NCBI GenBank assembly: GCA_964059195.1
Contig: CAXKWD010000008.1
Location: 49,146,502-49,210,501, forward strand
DNA: 64,000 nucleotides
Direction of reading: 5' to 3'
Source: Ectobius pallidus
Taxonomy: Eukaryota; Arthropoda; Insecta; Blattodea; Ectobiidae
Part shown: one piece after another, positions 40,964-51,995 of the stretch
How positions within the stretch are numbered: position 1 is the stretch's first letter
Layout: each line of letters begins with the position of its first letter
Position numbers and translations under genes: made by a program
Notes under the pieces: generated by a model
Database searches by the model: none
Seen by the model: the letters and a program-made list of their open reading frames with translations, nothing else
Told to the model about the DNA's origin: nothing

Positions 40964-42532
40964 CACAGTATAAGTATTAATACAGTAAAGAAACTGTGTG
41001 TTAAAAGTGCTATGACAACATGTTGGCTGGACGACACTAGCGCTCCATGCGGAGATTGAGTAAAGCTACATTCCCATCATATGAAATGGCTTGGGAAAAT
41101 ACATAAACACATCGCAAAATATGCTATGTTAAAAGAGAAAAGGAGAAAAATACAGAATATTTTTATTTAATGCAAATATAATTTTAAATTTAAGAAATAA
41201 GAAAACAGATAATGTTTTATATTCTAGTTAAGAAGAGGTAAATAATATCTAAATAGGCTACTGTTAAGGACTGTACCTAGGCCTAGTATTTTTCCTTTAA
41301 AATCATTGCTCTTTAATATAATTTATAATTCAAATTATGATAATAAATAGCCTACATATTAAGTACGTAAATTATATTATAGGTCTGTCACGTTGTTCAT
41401 CCTGCACGTCATTGTTGACAGTGTATTTTGATTCTTTTCCTTATATGGCAATATACGACTTCAATTTACTACAGGTCTATGTAGCGTCAATTACTGCAGG
41501 ATGGACTTCATTAATGGCCGGTTTCTATAAACTCGCGAATTACCTATGGGTGAATTATCCAATGAACAGAATTTACACAAAAATAACACCACACAAACAC
41601 AAATAATTTAAAGATAGCAATCACTTACACTTGTGGCGAGTTTCTAGATAAATGTCCTGTGGGTAAATATGAAAATGACAGAAAAAATGTTCCTACAAAC
41701 TCGGGCTAGATCTTTCCAAGGGTAAATCTTCGGGTTAATTTATCCTTTCATGGATGGCTGGATAAAATTTAACCTTTCATAGGATCAATAGTAATATTTA
41801 CACAATGAGAATCAAAGCCTTCTGAATTAAATTAACTGTACAACTCCAAGGCCTTGCTCAATATATCATTGTAGGTTAAATGGAACTAATTTGTCCATGG
41901 GTAATTTACCCATAGGTAATTCACTAGTTTGTAGAAACCGGGCATAAACAAAACAAAAAATTCAGGAGCATTTGGAATTGAAGACACCGTCGGTACAGCA
42001 GTTTTAATTAACGAGTTTTATAGGAATTTATAAACTGTCTGTTTTCGGCGTGTGTCAAGCATAGACGGTAATTTTCACTCAAATATTTTACATATTTTGT
42101 TACTAGGTTTTCTTGTCGACCATTAATGACCTATTTTATACACTGGAAATCATTACACCAGAATAAAATATAAAAATATTACATTTAAATAACTTGAAAC
42201 AAAACCACACCAGAATCACGAGTAAGCCAGTAGACCTACAATAAATATTACTTATTTTCATTTTTACCTTTCTGGATGTTTCAAGAAAGTGAAGATATGC
42301 AATTCAGGATTTTGTCTTTTATTATTACTTAAATTTACAGCAGAATAATACGGTCCTTTCGAATATAGCGTGTTCTAATAAATACAACACTCCTATTTAT
42401 TTACATACTTCCCGGAGTAGTTTCTGTAGTCTTACTTTATGGCCACTACGATCGCTAGTAAATGCGCGCGCATGCTCGGCTGGCAGAAAAACGGGCTGAG
42501 TTTCTGTACTGTATTAATACTTATACTGTGAT
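40964..42532. mobile_element. TIR element in copia integrase, superfamily undetermined
   Basis: CACAGTATAAGTATTAATAC at the left and its inverse at the right extend to at least 31 bp of TIR with one mismatch. The right TIR ends at 42530, with two extra bases before the flank. AAAAC at 40959-40963 and 42533-42537 is the duplicated target, and the copia frame reads through (VGK-TPRF) when it is removed. About 1.57 kb, no transposase frame. The 5-bp TSD and CAC start recall Transib, but no nonamer-like block follows 12 or 23 bp in, so I leave it unassigned. Confidence 0.78.
41515..41944. mobile_element. MITE with long TIR and TAA duplication (PIF/Harbinger-like)
   Basis: The first about 45 bp (TGGCCGGTTTCTATAAACT...TTACCTATGGGT) are repeated inverted at the end (TGCCCGGTTTCTACAAACT read on the - strand). 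TAA flanks at 41512-41514 and 41945-41947 fit the 3-bp TSD of PIF/Harbinger. It is nested inside the TIR element in copia. Non-coding. Confidence 0.7.
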
Positions 42533-43332
42533 AAAACTCCAAGATTTGACCACCTTCAAATCATTGGCACAGACTGTTTTGTTCATACTCCTAAACAGAA
42601 GCAGAAAAAGTGGGATCCGAAAGGTCGGAAAGGAATCCTAGTTGGATATTTAGATGATGTTGATGGCTATCGGGTATGGTTCAAGGGTAATAGAAAGATA
42701 GAACGTACCAGAGAGGTAGTATTCTCTCCTGAATCTGCATCAACAAAAGCCATTGTTGCAATTAAGCCAGAACAGCCTAACATTCATGATACTCGTCCTG
42801 ACTGTACTGGAACTGAGTTTGATCCAGATGAAATTCCTGAAGAAATGCAAAATGATTCACAGTTGAGGAATATAAAAGAATTAAAAGCACCTTAACGTCT
42901 CATTGAATGCTGTATTGCAGAACAGCTAGAACCAGAACATTACTATGAAACACTAAGTCAGAAAATGCAAGTGAATGACAAGCTGCAATGGACGAAGAGA
43001 TAAAATCCTTATCAGAAAATGATACTTGGTATTTAACAGACCTGCCAGAAGGCAGACGAGCTATTGCAAACAGGTGGGTATACGAAGTAAAGTATCATGA
43101 AACTGGTGACATTGATCGTTTCAAAGCTAGGCTGGTGGTTAAAGGCTTTTCTCAAAGAAAAGGAGTGGATTATTCTGAAACATTCAGTCCAGTGGCACGA
43201 TTTGAAACCCTTAGTGCTTTAATAAGTGTTGCAGCAAATTAAAATTTAGATCTGACACAGTTTGATGTCAAAACTGCGTTTCTTTATGGGACCTTACAGG
43301 AAGAAATATATATGAAACAGCCTGCAGGCTAC
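42533..43332 (+). pseudogene. copia integrase C-terminus and N-terminal half of RT
   Basis: The frame KWDPKGRKGILVGYLDDVDGYRV is the copia GKEN/post-integrase region. After stops near 42894, RT begins: [77 protein letters not shown] and [16 protein letters not shown] stands at 43240-43242. The gypsy element inserts right after the GY codons. Confidence 0.88.
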
Positions 43333-43623
43333 TGTAATGTATGTAGTTGAGTGCCTGTGTGGTACGACTGTGCGTGTTAATATGTAATATGGCAACATTG
43401 AATAAATTCGGCTGTCAGGTGTTTCCCATTGACCAATGACAGCCTACTTTCCTTCCCGGCAGAGGACGCTCACAGAGAGATTCTGTCATGGAACCTGAAG
43501 CTGAGAACCTCTATCCATTTACTACCTATAACACCGACGGCCTAGTTACTTATTTATTGTGAGTATCTATTCAACACCTACCTTACTAAATAGATAGAAC
43601 CACGATAAAGCACAAACACTGCA
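43333..43623 (+). repeat. gypsy 5' LTR
   Basis: Starts TGTAATGTATGTAG and ends ACAAACACTGCA. Compared by eye with the 3' LTR there are about nine substitutions and one single-base indel. It is followed by TTTTGGCGACGAGGC, a likely primer-binding site. Confidence 0.94.
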
Positions 43624-43916
43624 TTTTGGCGACGAGGCAATAAGGACGGGACTGCATTGTGGCAGTACTAAAATTGGAATCCACATCGTGAGTTGGCGGC
43701 GATCAGCGAAAGGGCTATCGCGTGAGGCCTTGAAAGTGAAATAAGTGGTAGCTGTACAGAAAGGTGTACCAGCAAGCAGCAGTGACTTTATGGTGTTCAG
43801 GAATGTTCCTTCGGGTTCAACGTATCGTGCAGTAAGGTGTACGGACAAATTGTATGTCAGAAAAGACGCCGACTCCATTATTCTTGGACAGGCTGTAGCG
43901 GTAAAATAATTCCAAA

Positions 43917-44744
43917 ATGGCGGTTCTCATTGGTTCGATGAATGCATTTGACACAGCAGAGGAATGTTGGTCATCGTACATTGCAAGGTTAGAAATATTC
44001 ATAGACGCTAATGACATTAAATCGGGAAAAAAGGTGTCTACATTGTTAACAGTGATGGGTCTCAAAACTTACAATTTAGTTAAGAACTTGTGTGCTCCTT
44101 CCAAACCAACGGAAAAAACTTTTGAGGAAATTGTGGCCTTGGTGGAAAGGCATCTTAGCCCAAAACCTTCATCTATAACGGAACGTTATAAATTTACTTT
44201 GAGAAACCAGCAAGAACATGAAACAATTGCAGAGTACGTCGTACAGTTAAAGCAACTTTCCATGTTTTGTGACTTTAAAAGTAATCTGGCTGAGTATTTG
44301 CGGGATAGACTAGTTAGTGAAATACGAAATGATGCAATCAAAAAAAGATTACTTGGTGAAACGTACTTGACATTGGAGAAGGCAGTGACCATCGCAACAA
44401 ATATGGAGATGGCGGATAGAGAAGCGGCTACGCTTACAGCTGGTCTACCAGCGGCATGGGGCAATTCACAAGTGGGTCAACTTCACTGCAGCACAGGACG
44501 GAAGAGTTCAGCAGCAGAGCGCCATAGCCCTAGTAGCGGTGGAACTTCAAGCAGGTCTACGCAGCAGCGTCACCAGCGATCGTTTGACTATAAGAGGGAG
44601 GAGAGAGTTACTAGTGAAGTGAAGTGTTATTGTTGTGGCAAGCATGGCCATAAGGCAAATCAGTGTAAATTTCGTGCATATAAATGCAATAAGTGTGGTA
44701 AAACTGGCCATTTGGCGCAGGTTTGTCACAGTAGGGACATGTAG
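43917..44744 (+). CDS. gypsy gag
   Basis: 275 aa, intact. The N-terminal capsid-like region (MNAFDTAEECWSSYIARLEI, LIVALVERHLSPKPS-like helices, LKQLSMFCDFKSN) is typical of gypsy gag. The C-terminus has two CCHC knuckles, CYCCGKHGHKANQC and CNKCGKTGHLAQVC, for RNA packaging. It stops at 44742-44744. pol lies in a different frame, implying frameshifting or an undetected lesion between them. Confidence 0.93.
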   Translation: MAVLIGSMNAFDTAEECWSSYIARLEIFIDANDIKSGKKVSTLLTVMGLKTYNLVKNLCAPSKPTEKTFEEIVALVERHLSPKPSSITERYKFTLRNQQEHETIAEYVVQLKQLSMFCDFKSNLAEYLRDRLVSEIRNDAIKKRLLGETYLTLEKAVTIATNMEMADREAATLTAGLPAAWGNSQVGQLHCSTGRKSSAAERHSPSSGGTSSRSTQQRHQRSFDYKREERVTSEVKCYCCGKHGHKANQCKFRAYKCNKCGKTGHLAQVCHSRDM

Positions 44745-44879
44745 ATGTAGATCGATGACTAATCAGTGATGGATCTATAAGTAGTGGTATTAAGCCTACT
44801 AATGAATGCAGAGCTAACCTTGTTTCTAATGATCAAAATGAGGGAATTTATGACCTAACCAACCTTTTCGTTTTAAATG

Positions 44880-45409
44880 AAATTGAGGAGCCTAGAATGG
44901 AAAATGAGAGAGCTATGCCTATTATACTAAAATTGCAAATAGAAAACAAGTTAATGGATTTTTAGGTAGACAGTGGTGCATGTGTATCGGCAATTAATGA
45001 GCAATGCTATAGGGATAACTTCAGTTCTGTAAAGTTACAACATACAAATTTGGTGTTAAATTCTTACACTAATCAACCGATAAAGCCATTGGGCAAATTG
45101 TGTGTAAATGTTAAGTATGGTTGTAAAACTAAGCAGTTAACCCTGTATGTAATTGCTAGGGGAGCAAACCCACTCATGGGTAGAGATTGGATCAGAGATT
45201 TAGGTGTTGTGATACAAATTGGTCAACCCAGTGAAGTTAGAGCGGTCAGTCTTAACTATGATCGAAACCAATCATTTTGTAACAAAATGGGCATTGAATC
45301 CAAAGTTGTAAATGATCTATACCTAAAGTTTCCAGATGTGTTTACAGACAAACTAGGTTGCTACATGGGTGAACCAGCTAGGTTAGAAAGTAAAAGTAAA
45401 GTAAAGTAA
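44880..45409 (+). pseudogene. gypsy protease region
   Basis: Active site VDSGACVSAINE, preceded immediately by an in-frame TAG (44963-44965). It then continues ARGANPLMGRDWIRDLGVVI, the conserved ILG/GRDW-type block of gypsy proteases, and FPDVFTDKLGCYMGEPA, the linker to RT. The frame ends in a small insertion at 45389. Confidence 0.85.
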
Positions 45410-45573
45410 GAAAGCATTCCATAGATCCCATAAAAGTCTGATGACTATAGGATGTGGAATTTGTTAAAGCATTAAACAGAATTACATTTATAAACTATTT
45501 AACCTATTAACATATTATTTGTCATGAAATCATCAACAGAGTAGAAGGTGTGTGCATTTGAATATTTCTTTAT
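45389..45573 (-). mobile_element. about 185-bp insertion in gypsy pol, unidentified
   Basis: The linker before RT is split: ...GEPARLE is followed by about 185 bp with no coding similarity, then LKENVVPKFLKPRPIPF resumes. The inserted piece has an (AGTAA)n edge which, read on the - strand, resembles a TTTACTT tail, so it may be a SINE-like fragment. The flanking duplication is at most a few bases. Confidence 0.5.
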
Positions 45574-46421
45574 TGAATTGAAAGAAAATGTAGTACCCAA
45601 ATTTCTTAAGCCTAGACCGATTCCTTTTGCCTTAAAAGACAAAGTGGAAGCCGAGATCGATCGGTTAGTGAACATAGGTATTCTATCACCTATAGCTAAT
45701 AGTGAATGGGGAAGTCCAGTGGTCCCAATAATTAAAAAATCCGGAGAGTTGAGGCTGTGTGCGGATTTTCATGCGTCTTCACTGAATGATGCTTTAATTG
45801 TGAATAGACATCCAATACCCCGTATTGGGGATCTTTTCAACGCTCTACAAAAGGGTGAAACCTTTTCAAAAATTGATCTTTCTCAGGCATATCAGCAAGT
45901 ATGTTTAGATGAACAATCTAAAAAGTATTGTACGATTAGTACTACGAAAGGGTTATTCATGTACAATCGTGTCCCTTATGGTGTTGCATCAGCGCCAGGC
46001 ATTTTTCAGAAAATAATAGAATCAATCCTTGTTGGTATACCCGGGGTGGTTAATTTTCTAGACGATATACTAATTACCGGGGAAAACATGAATGTACACA
46101 AACAAAGGTTGTATGAAGTCTGCAGAAGGTTGAGTGAAAATGGTCTGTCAGTGAGTAAAAAGAAATGTGAGTTCTTTCAACAATCGATAGAGTACTTAGG
46201 TTATGTAGTAAGTAAAGAAGGCCTAAGTACGTCTCAATCTAAGGTAAGTGCTATTGTAGATGCACCTACTCCAACGAATGTCACTCAGTTAAAAGCTTTT
46301 CTGCGCATGATAAATTACTATGGCAACCATTGCAGCGCCTTTATATAAATTATTGAGGCAAGATTGTGTTTTTTAGTGGTCCCTTGCTTGTAAGGAAGCA
46401 TTTCAGCTAATTAAGAGTAAA
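45574..46421 (+). pseudogene. gypsy reverse transcriptase
   Basis: KPRPIPFALKDKVEAEIDRL, GILSPIANSEWGSPVVPI, GELRLCADFHASSLNDAL, GETFSKIDLSQAYQQV (catalytic Asp), NRVPYGVASAPGIFQKI, GVVNFLDDILITG (catalytic FLDD), KCEFFQQSIEYLGYVVS. A lesion near 46315-46348 shifts the frame, and a TAG lies in the next part (near 46377) before the RNase H. Confidence 0.92.
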
Positions 46422-47360
46422 TTGGTGTCAGCACCAATCTTAGCACACTACGATCCTAACTTACCTGTAAGTTTAGCGACAGATAGTTCTAACTATGGTT
46501 TAGGTTGTGTGTTAAGCCAAATTCAGAAAGACGGTTCAGTGAAACCAATTTGTTATGCTTCACGGACATTATCCAAAGCTGAAATGGGCTATAGTGTCAT
46601 AGATAAAGAGGCATTAGGTATAGTGTACGGAGTCAGGAAATTCAATCAATATTTGTATGGCAGGAAATTCACTTTAATCACGGATCATAAACCCTTGTTA
46701 TCAATTTTTGGACCTAAAAAGGGAATGCCTGCTTATGCAGCACGTCGACTTCAACGCTATGCACTATTTTTAACCAACTATGATTTTGACATTAAATATG
46801 TTAAGTCTCAGGACAATGCAAATGCCGATTGTTTATCTAGATTGCCCCTAAACATAAAAGACCTTCTGGGGGAATCAGAAGGTATCAATTATGTCGGAAC
46901 GTATTTGCAGTATATTCAAGAGAATGACATACCTGTAGATTTTAACAATGTAAGAGAGGAAACTAAGAAGGATAGTTTACTTAAGAGAGTGTTCAATTTT
47001 TTATTGTATGGTTGGTCAAACAACAGAACAGTTGTCGATAACGACTTAAAACCTTATTTTCAGCGACAAAGTGAACTAGCTATTGAAAATGGTATTCTTG
47101 TTTGGGGTCATAGAATAGTTGTACCTAGCAGTTTACGTACGTTACTCTTAGCGGAGTTGCATAGTGGACATCTTGGTGTAGTCAAAATGAAAGCTATGGC
47201 TCGGTCTTACTTTTGGTGGCCTGGCCTAGACTCGGATATAGAGAATCTTGCCAACAGTTGTTCACTCGGTCTGTCAGTACGGCAGAATCCAGCTAAGTGT
47301 AATTTACATGTATGGGAGTACCCAAGAAATGTGTGGGAACGTTTACATGTAGATTTTTAG
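46422..47360 (+). CDS. gypsy RNase H and integrase zinc domain
   Basis: 312 aa, open. RNase H: PVSLATDSSNYGLGCVLSQI (Asp), CYASRTLSKAEMGYSVIDKE (Glu), KFTLITDHKPLLSIF (Asp), NANADCLSRLP. Then the integrase H2C2 domain: LHSGHLGVVKMKAMARSYFW and GLDSDIENLANSC. It ends HVDF just before a stop, where the first catalytic Asp of the integrase core lies. Confidence 0.92.
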   Translation: MVSAPILAHYDPNLPVSLATDSSNYGLGCVLSQIQKDGSVKPICYASRTLSKAEMGYSVIDKEALGIVYGVRKFNQYLYGRKFTLITDHKPLLSIFGPKKGMPAYAARRLQRYALFLTNYDFDIKYVKSQDNANADCLSRLPLNIKDLLGESEGINYVGTYLQYIQENDIPVDFNNVREETKKDSLLKRVFNFLLYGWSNNRTVVDNDLKPYFQRQSELAIENGILVWGHRIVVPSSLRTLLLAELHSGHLGVVKMKAMARSYFWWPGLDSDIENLANSCSLGLSVRQNPAKCNLHVWEYPRNVWERLHVDF

Positions 47361-48313
47361 GTCCTATAAATAATAAGTTGTAACCATAGCAAATGGTTAG
47401 AGGTGGAAGAGGTAGACTCGACATCAGCAAAACATAGTATTTCCGAATTAAGACCGTTATTTGCACAGTTTGGTTTCCCATATCAGTTGGTTTCGGACAA
47501 TGGCCCACCATTTACATCACATGAATTCAAAGAGTTTCTGAAGGCAATGGCATTAAGCATACGCTAACCCCACCCTTTCATCCAGCTAGTAATGGTCTAG
47601 CAGAAAATTCTGTGAAAACTGTAAAGAAAATAATCAAATTGGCTATTATAAATAAGGAGGAGGACAATTTAGCTTTATGTAAGTTTTTGTTGGCTTATAG
47701 AAATGCTATACACTCCACTACCAATGAAACACCAGCTAAGTTGATGTTCAACCGACCCTTAAGGTCAAGATTAGATTTACTTAGGCCAAATTTGCAAAGT
47801 TTCGTTTATGGTAAACAAGGTAAACAAATTGCTAATTATGGTGGAAGTAAGACAAGAGTATTGTGTGAAGGACAACCAGTAATTGTAAGAGACTATAGAG
47901 GTAAAAATAAGTGGATCGAAGGTGTTGTTGTAAAAATGATAAGTGCAGTGTCATATCTGGCTAAACTTAAAAGTGATGTTATTTGGAAACGTCACATTGA
48001 TCAGATAATAGACTTGAATAGCGAGATAGAGGTGCCGGCACCTAGAGTATGTAGTGACACCCCACATGACCACTTATTGTTACCCAGTGTGTCTTTCGAT
48101 CAGTGGTTGAAATGTGGAAGGAACGCAGCAGTTGTGGAAACACCACACTCCGTATCCTCTCCACACCGTTCTACCAATCGTAGATCTTTGGTAACGACTA
48201 GTGACGTTACCGCACCTGTTGTAAGCTCGGATTGTCCAAAACAAACATTTGTTAACTCAGAAAGGCGTTACCCAGTTTGGGAACGCAAACCAATAGAAAG
48301 GCTAAATCTGTAA
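47361..48313 (+). pseudogene. gypsy integrase core and C-terminus
   Basis: After shifts, LVSDNGPPFTSHEFKEF (second catalytic Asp) and FHPASNGLAENSVKTVKK (catalytic Glu) appear. An open frame then continues from 47612 to 48313 with LCKFLLAYRNAIHSTTNETP, KLMFNRPLRSRLDLLRP and a GPY/F-like region (GQPVIVRDYRGKNKWIEGVV, MISAVSYLAKL). It ends before the polypurine tract. Confidence 0.88.
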
Positions 48314-48411
48314 CTATTGTCATGTTTACTGTGTATTTTTTTTGTTATAAATGTTACTTTAGTAAGTTACTACTAAATTAGTGAAATATGTAAAAAGTTA
48401 AGGGGGAGGAG

Positions 48412-48701
48412 TGTAATGTATGTAGTTGAGTGCCTGTGTGGTACGACTGTGCGTGTTAATATGTAATATGCAACATTGAATAAAGCCGGCTGTCAGGTGT
48501 TTCCCATTGACCAATGACAGCCTACTTTCCTTCCCGGCAGAGGACGCTCACAGAGAGAGTCTGTCATGGAACCTGAAGCTGAGAACATCTATTCTTTTAC
48601 TACCTATAACACTGACGGCCTAGTTACTTATTTATTGTGAGTATCTATTCAACACCTACCATACTAAATAGATAGAACCACGATAAAGCACAAACAATGC
48701 A
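48412..48701 (+). repeat. gypsy 3' LTR
   Basis: Near-identical to 43333-43623, preceded by the polypurine tract and followed by the GCTAC duplication. Confidence 0.94.
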
Positions 48702-49849
48702 GCTACAATGACAACTCAGGTCGAGTGTGTCGACTAGTCAAAAGTCTATATGGACTGAAACAGTCCTCTAGATGTTGGAACAAGCGATTTAAAGAATTTC
48801 TGGAAAAGTTTGGCCTAAAAGAAAGCAATGCTGATCCGTGTTTGTTTTGCAGTAATGACAAACAACAGAAGTTGTTGCTAGCATTAAATCTTGATGATGG
48901 ACTTGTTGCCACAACACCCCAGATTAAGAATCAATTCCTTGAAGAATTGCAGCATGAGTTCAAGGTAACATACAAACATGCTGAATATTATATTGGCGTA
49001 GAAATAAAAAGCTGAGAAGTAGTGATATTGCTATCTGTTAACAAAGTTATGCTGATAGAGTTTTGGAAAGATTCAACATGAGTGATGTTAATCCTGTTTC
49101 TACTCCCATATAAAAAGGAAGTCTTTCAGGGGAAGATACTGTAGGAATTGTCTCTGAAAAGATCCCTTACAGACAAGCTGTAGGCAGTTTGATGTACATG
49201 GCAATTGCTACATGACCAATTGCAATTGCTTTGTCATATTCCTCTAAATTCTTAGATAAAGCTGAACACAAACACTGGTCAATTGTGCAAAGAATACTGA
49301 AGTATATCAAAGGAACGACTAATTTTGCAGTAGTGTTCAAGTCTGGTTTTCAACATGGTGTCTTGGAGGCATATAGTGATGCTGATTATGCCAGTGATAC
49401 AATAACCAGAAAGTCAGTTTCTGGTATTGCATTTAAATACAGTGGAGGAGCCATTGGCTGGGCAAGTCGTCAACAGCAGTGTGTGTCATTAAGTACTACA
49501 GAAGCAGAGTATGTAGCTGCAAGTGAGGCATCCAAGGAACTTGTGTGGTTGAAACGCCTCTTTGATGACTTTGCCCCGCTGACATCATTTCCTATTCTAC
49601 AAGTTAATAATGGAAGTGCTGTTCATTTGGCTAAAAACCCATAGTTCCACCAACATACCAAACGTATTGACATCAGGTATCATTTTGTACGATAAAAGTG
49701 CTTGGTTGGTGACATCAGATTCGACTATATTGATGGTGAATATCAGCTTGCAGACATTCTCACCTAAGCTTTGCCTAAAAAATGCTTTGAACTGTTGAGA
49801 ACCTTCCTTGGCATGGAGAGAATGACCCAATTGCCAGTTCAAGGGGAAG
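48702..49849 (+). pseudogene. copia RT C-terminal half and RNase H
   Basis: Resumes after the gypsy insert: VCRLVKSLYGLKQSSRCWNK, FGLKESNADPCLF, LLALNLDDGLVATTP (the catalytic YVDD appears as NLDD). A stop at 49014 follows, then AVGSLMYMAIAT, WSIVQRILKYIKGTTNFAVV, LEAYSDADYASDTITRKSVS (RNase H Asp), WASRQQQCVSLSTTEAEYVA (Glu), LVWLKRLFDDF, ILQVNNGSAVHLAKNP, and finally FHQHTKRIDIRYHFVR. This is the full copia C-terminal set, in several frames. Confidence 0.9.
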
Positions 49850-50065
49850 TGTTAATATTATGAACTTCAATTAGCTTTCCTCCATGTTTTGTGCTTTCTC
49901 TATGTATGTATTTTGCTTTTGTAATGGCAACACTATTTTTAAGTATTATGTGTGGTGTCATCTCAAGTTGTTGTGTGGCGACAGATAACAGTCTGCTGTT
50001 CATTAGTGAAGTCGTAACATTTTTAATAAATATTAAAGTTGTAACACAGTTATTCTTCCCCTGCA
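49850..50065 (+). repeat. candidate copia 3' LTR
   Basis: Starts TGTTAATATTATG straight after the polypurine tract CAAGGGGAAG, carries AATAAA near 50025 and has a possible CA end near 50065. The 3' edge is a guess because no 5' LTR is present for comparison. Confidence 0.5.
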
Positions 50066-50209
50066 TTTATGTGGACTATATTCAGCTGGTATAAATGATA
50101 TTAAAAAGAATCGTACAAGTAATTTTCTGCACTTCAATTTTGATTGTGAACATATTGTGCCGTTTTTGGCTGCTGGTCATCCTGCCATACAATATGACAG
50201 TATTTACAA

Positions 50210-51100
50210 CCAAGTCTGTGGAAGTTCATACTTATAGTATTTATACCGACGGATCACGATTTACCAAAAAAATGAAGTACAAGTTGGATGTTCTTATGTT
50301 GTATATTGTGAAGACAGCGAAGTTTTCTTTAAACTTTTTAAACTATCTCCTGCCTGTTGTGTTCCAGGCTGAATTATTTGCTATAAAAGAAGCAGTGCAG
50401 TGGTGCACTGAACATAAATGTTGTGCGCAATTATTCAGTGACTCTCAAGCTGCTCTTCAGTCTTTAATTTGAATCCTAACTCCTTTTCAGTTAAAAACAA
50501 TATTATAAACTACAAAAAACATCTGTGTTTGTGTTGGATATGGGGACACCAAGGAAGTGTTGGTAACGAACGTGCGGATAAACTAGCTAAATCAGCAGCA
50601 TCTTCCGGTCTATGTTATTTACATTCAAAGAGCCCCATATCTTACTTTAAAAACAAAATGTTGCCTTACATCTTTAATTGTTGAAATGACATTTGGATGC
50701 TGCCTTGACTAAAGAACTTTTCTTCCCTACAGTGCACTTTCGGCTAGATGTTAAAATATTTATACCAAATCTTATTTTAACACAATTTCTGACAGGCCAT
50801 GGAAAATTTGGGAGTTATTTTTTACAATTTCATATTATTTCAGACAGTGGTTACAATTGTGTCAGGAATCCCTACTAGCTGTAAAACATGTTTTGTTTGA
50901 TTGTCCTATGTTCGAAACAAAGACTCCAGCTAAATTTGCTTTTTGAAGATTGTGACGAAATTTCCATGTGTCAAGAAATTTTCACGAAGCAATGTGCAGT
51001 ATCTAACATATTATATTCACAACCATATGTAATTAATATTCTATCTTTTACTGTATATATTGCTGTGTAAGCTATAACCCTAACATGCTTTTTCTGGGAA
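50210..51100 (+). pseudogene. LINE 3' fragment with RNase H (I/R1-like)
   Basis: RNase H motifs in order: YSIYTDGSRF (Asp), VFQAELFAIKEAVQW (Glu), LFSDSQAALQSL (Asp), WIWGHQGSVGNERADKLAK (His, Asp). They are followed by FLTGHGKFGSYFL and a decayed zinc motif (HVLFDCPMF). It is split over three short frames. The RT is missing, so this is a 5'-truncated copy. Confidence 0.78.
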
Positions 51101-51116
51101 AACAGGGTTCATAAAG

Positions 51117-51720
51117 ATGTGGAGATACAATAATAATAGTAATAGTAATCAAATTGAACAAATTCTAAAACTTCAAAAGAGAGCTGTTAGAGTCATAGCC
51201 AATGCTGATTTATATGCACCGTGCAAACCAATATTTAAAGAGTTAAAGATCATGACAGTTGTTAATCTCTACATTTTTGAGTTACTTTTACATATAAAAA
51301 ATAAATACAATAAGGAAATATCTAAATCTAATATACATTCTCATATGACTCGTAATACACACCAAATAGATCTCCCTCAACATAGATTAAGTAAGACGGC
51401 TGCCTATTTTGAATATGTGGGCATCAAACTGTTTAATGCATTGCCTGAAAATACCATCAACATACCTTTCAAATGTTTTAAATACAAATTATAAAAACGG
51501 GCTTACATCTAATCCAGTGCATAAAATAGAAGAATTTTTAAATCTTAACTTAAATTCAATTTAGTTTTGGTCGAAAACTTGTATTGAATTAATCAGTGCT
51601 ACTAATGTAATTCACTTGAATGTACATTGAACTCATACTATGTATGAAATACAGGAGGCCATGCCTGTGCAGAATGGGAAGATTTTCACTGCTATAATAA
51701 GTCCAGCATATTAAATAAAT
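51117..51720 (+). pseudogene. LINE ORF2 C-terminal fragment (Jockey/CR1-like)
   Basis: 125 codons open: ILKLQKRAVRVIANAD, CKPIFKELKIMTVVNLYIFE, LPQHRLSKTAAYFEYVGIK, LFNALPENI-like end. The pattern LQKRAxRxI...CxPLFxxLxILTLxxLYI is the common C-terminus of Jockey/CR1-type LINE ORF2. It is followed by a 3' UTR ending in AAATAAATAAT. Confidence 0.75.
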
Positions 51721-51995
51721 AATATTCTCTTCGAGTGGGTAAACTCTGCAAGACATAGGAGACATTTAAATGTTTGTGTGGAAGTGTTATCTTCACAAAA
51801 TATATTATTTGTGAACCTTAATACCAAAATAACCAACTTGGTGGAAGATTGTAAGTTGTTTATTTGCATAGTTACATGTGAATTTTATAGAATAGCATAA
51901 CTTTTCACAGGCTTCATAAAAGGATAAATGCACCCTTAAAATGTTGTGGCTCAATATTTGTAGCTATCAATTTCTTTGATAAAGATCTTGTCCCA

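Larger units (their letters stand above)
43333..48701 (+). mobile_element. complete Ty3/gypsy element with both LTRs, inserted in copia
   Basis: Two LTRs of 291 and 290 bp (TG...CA) flank gag, protease, RT, RNase H and integrase in gypsy order. GCTAC at 43328-43332 and 48702-48706 is the 5-bp TSD, and the host copia frame continues after it. A polypurine tract (AAGGGGGAGGAG) ends just before the 3' LTR. No env-like frame follows the integrase. pol has several stops and one small insertion, so this copy is inactive. Confidence 0.94.
39650..50065 (+). mobile_element. Ty1/copia element, 5'-truncated, heavily interrupted
   Basis: Copia-type pol order (protease end, GAG-pre-integrase, integrase, RT, RNase H) can be followed across three insertions: a MITE at 39806-40107, a TIR element at 40964-42532 and a complete gypsy element at 43333-48701. 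It ends with a polypurine tract (CAAGGGGAAG) and a candidate 3' LTR. gag and the 5' LTR are absent. Integrase before RT is diagnostic of copia. Confidence 0.88.

Noticed and set aside
40964..41000. Second RSS-like Transib end
   Set aside because: It starts with CACAGT, but no A-rich nonamer-like block follows at 12 or 23 bp and the right end has extra bases.
48302..48411. env gene that would make the complete gypsy element a retrovirus
   Set aside because: Only about 100 bp separate the integrase end from the polypurine tract; no env frame.
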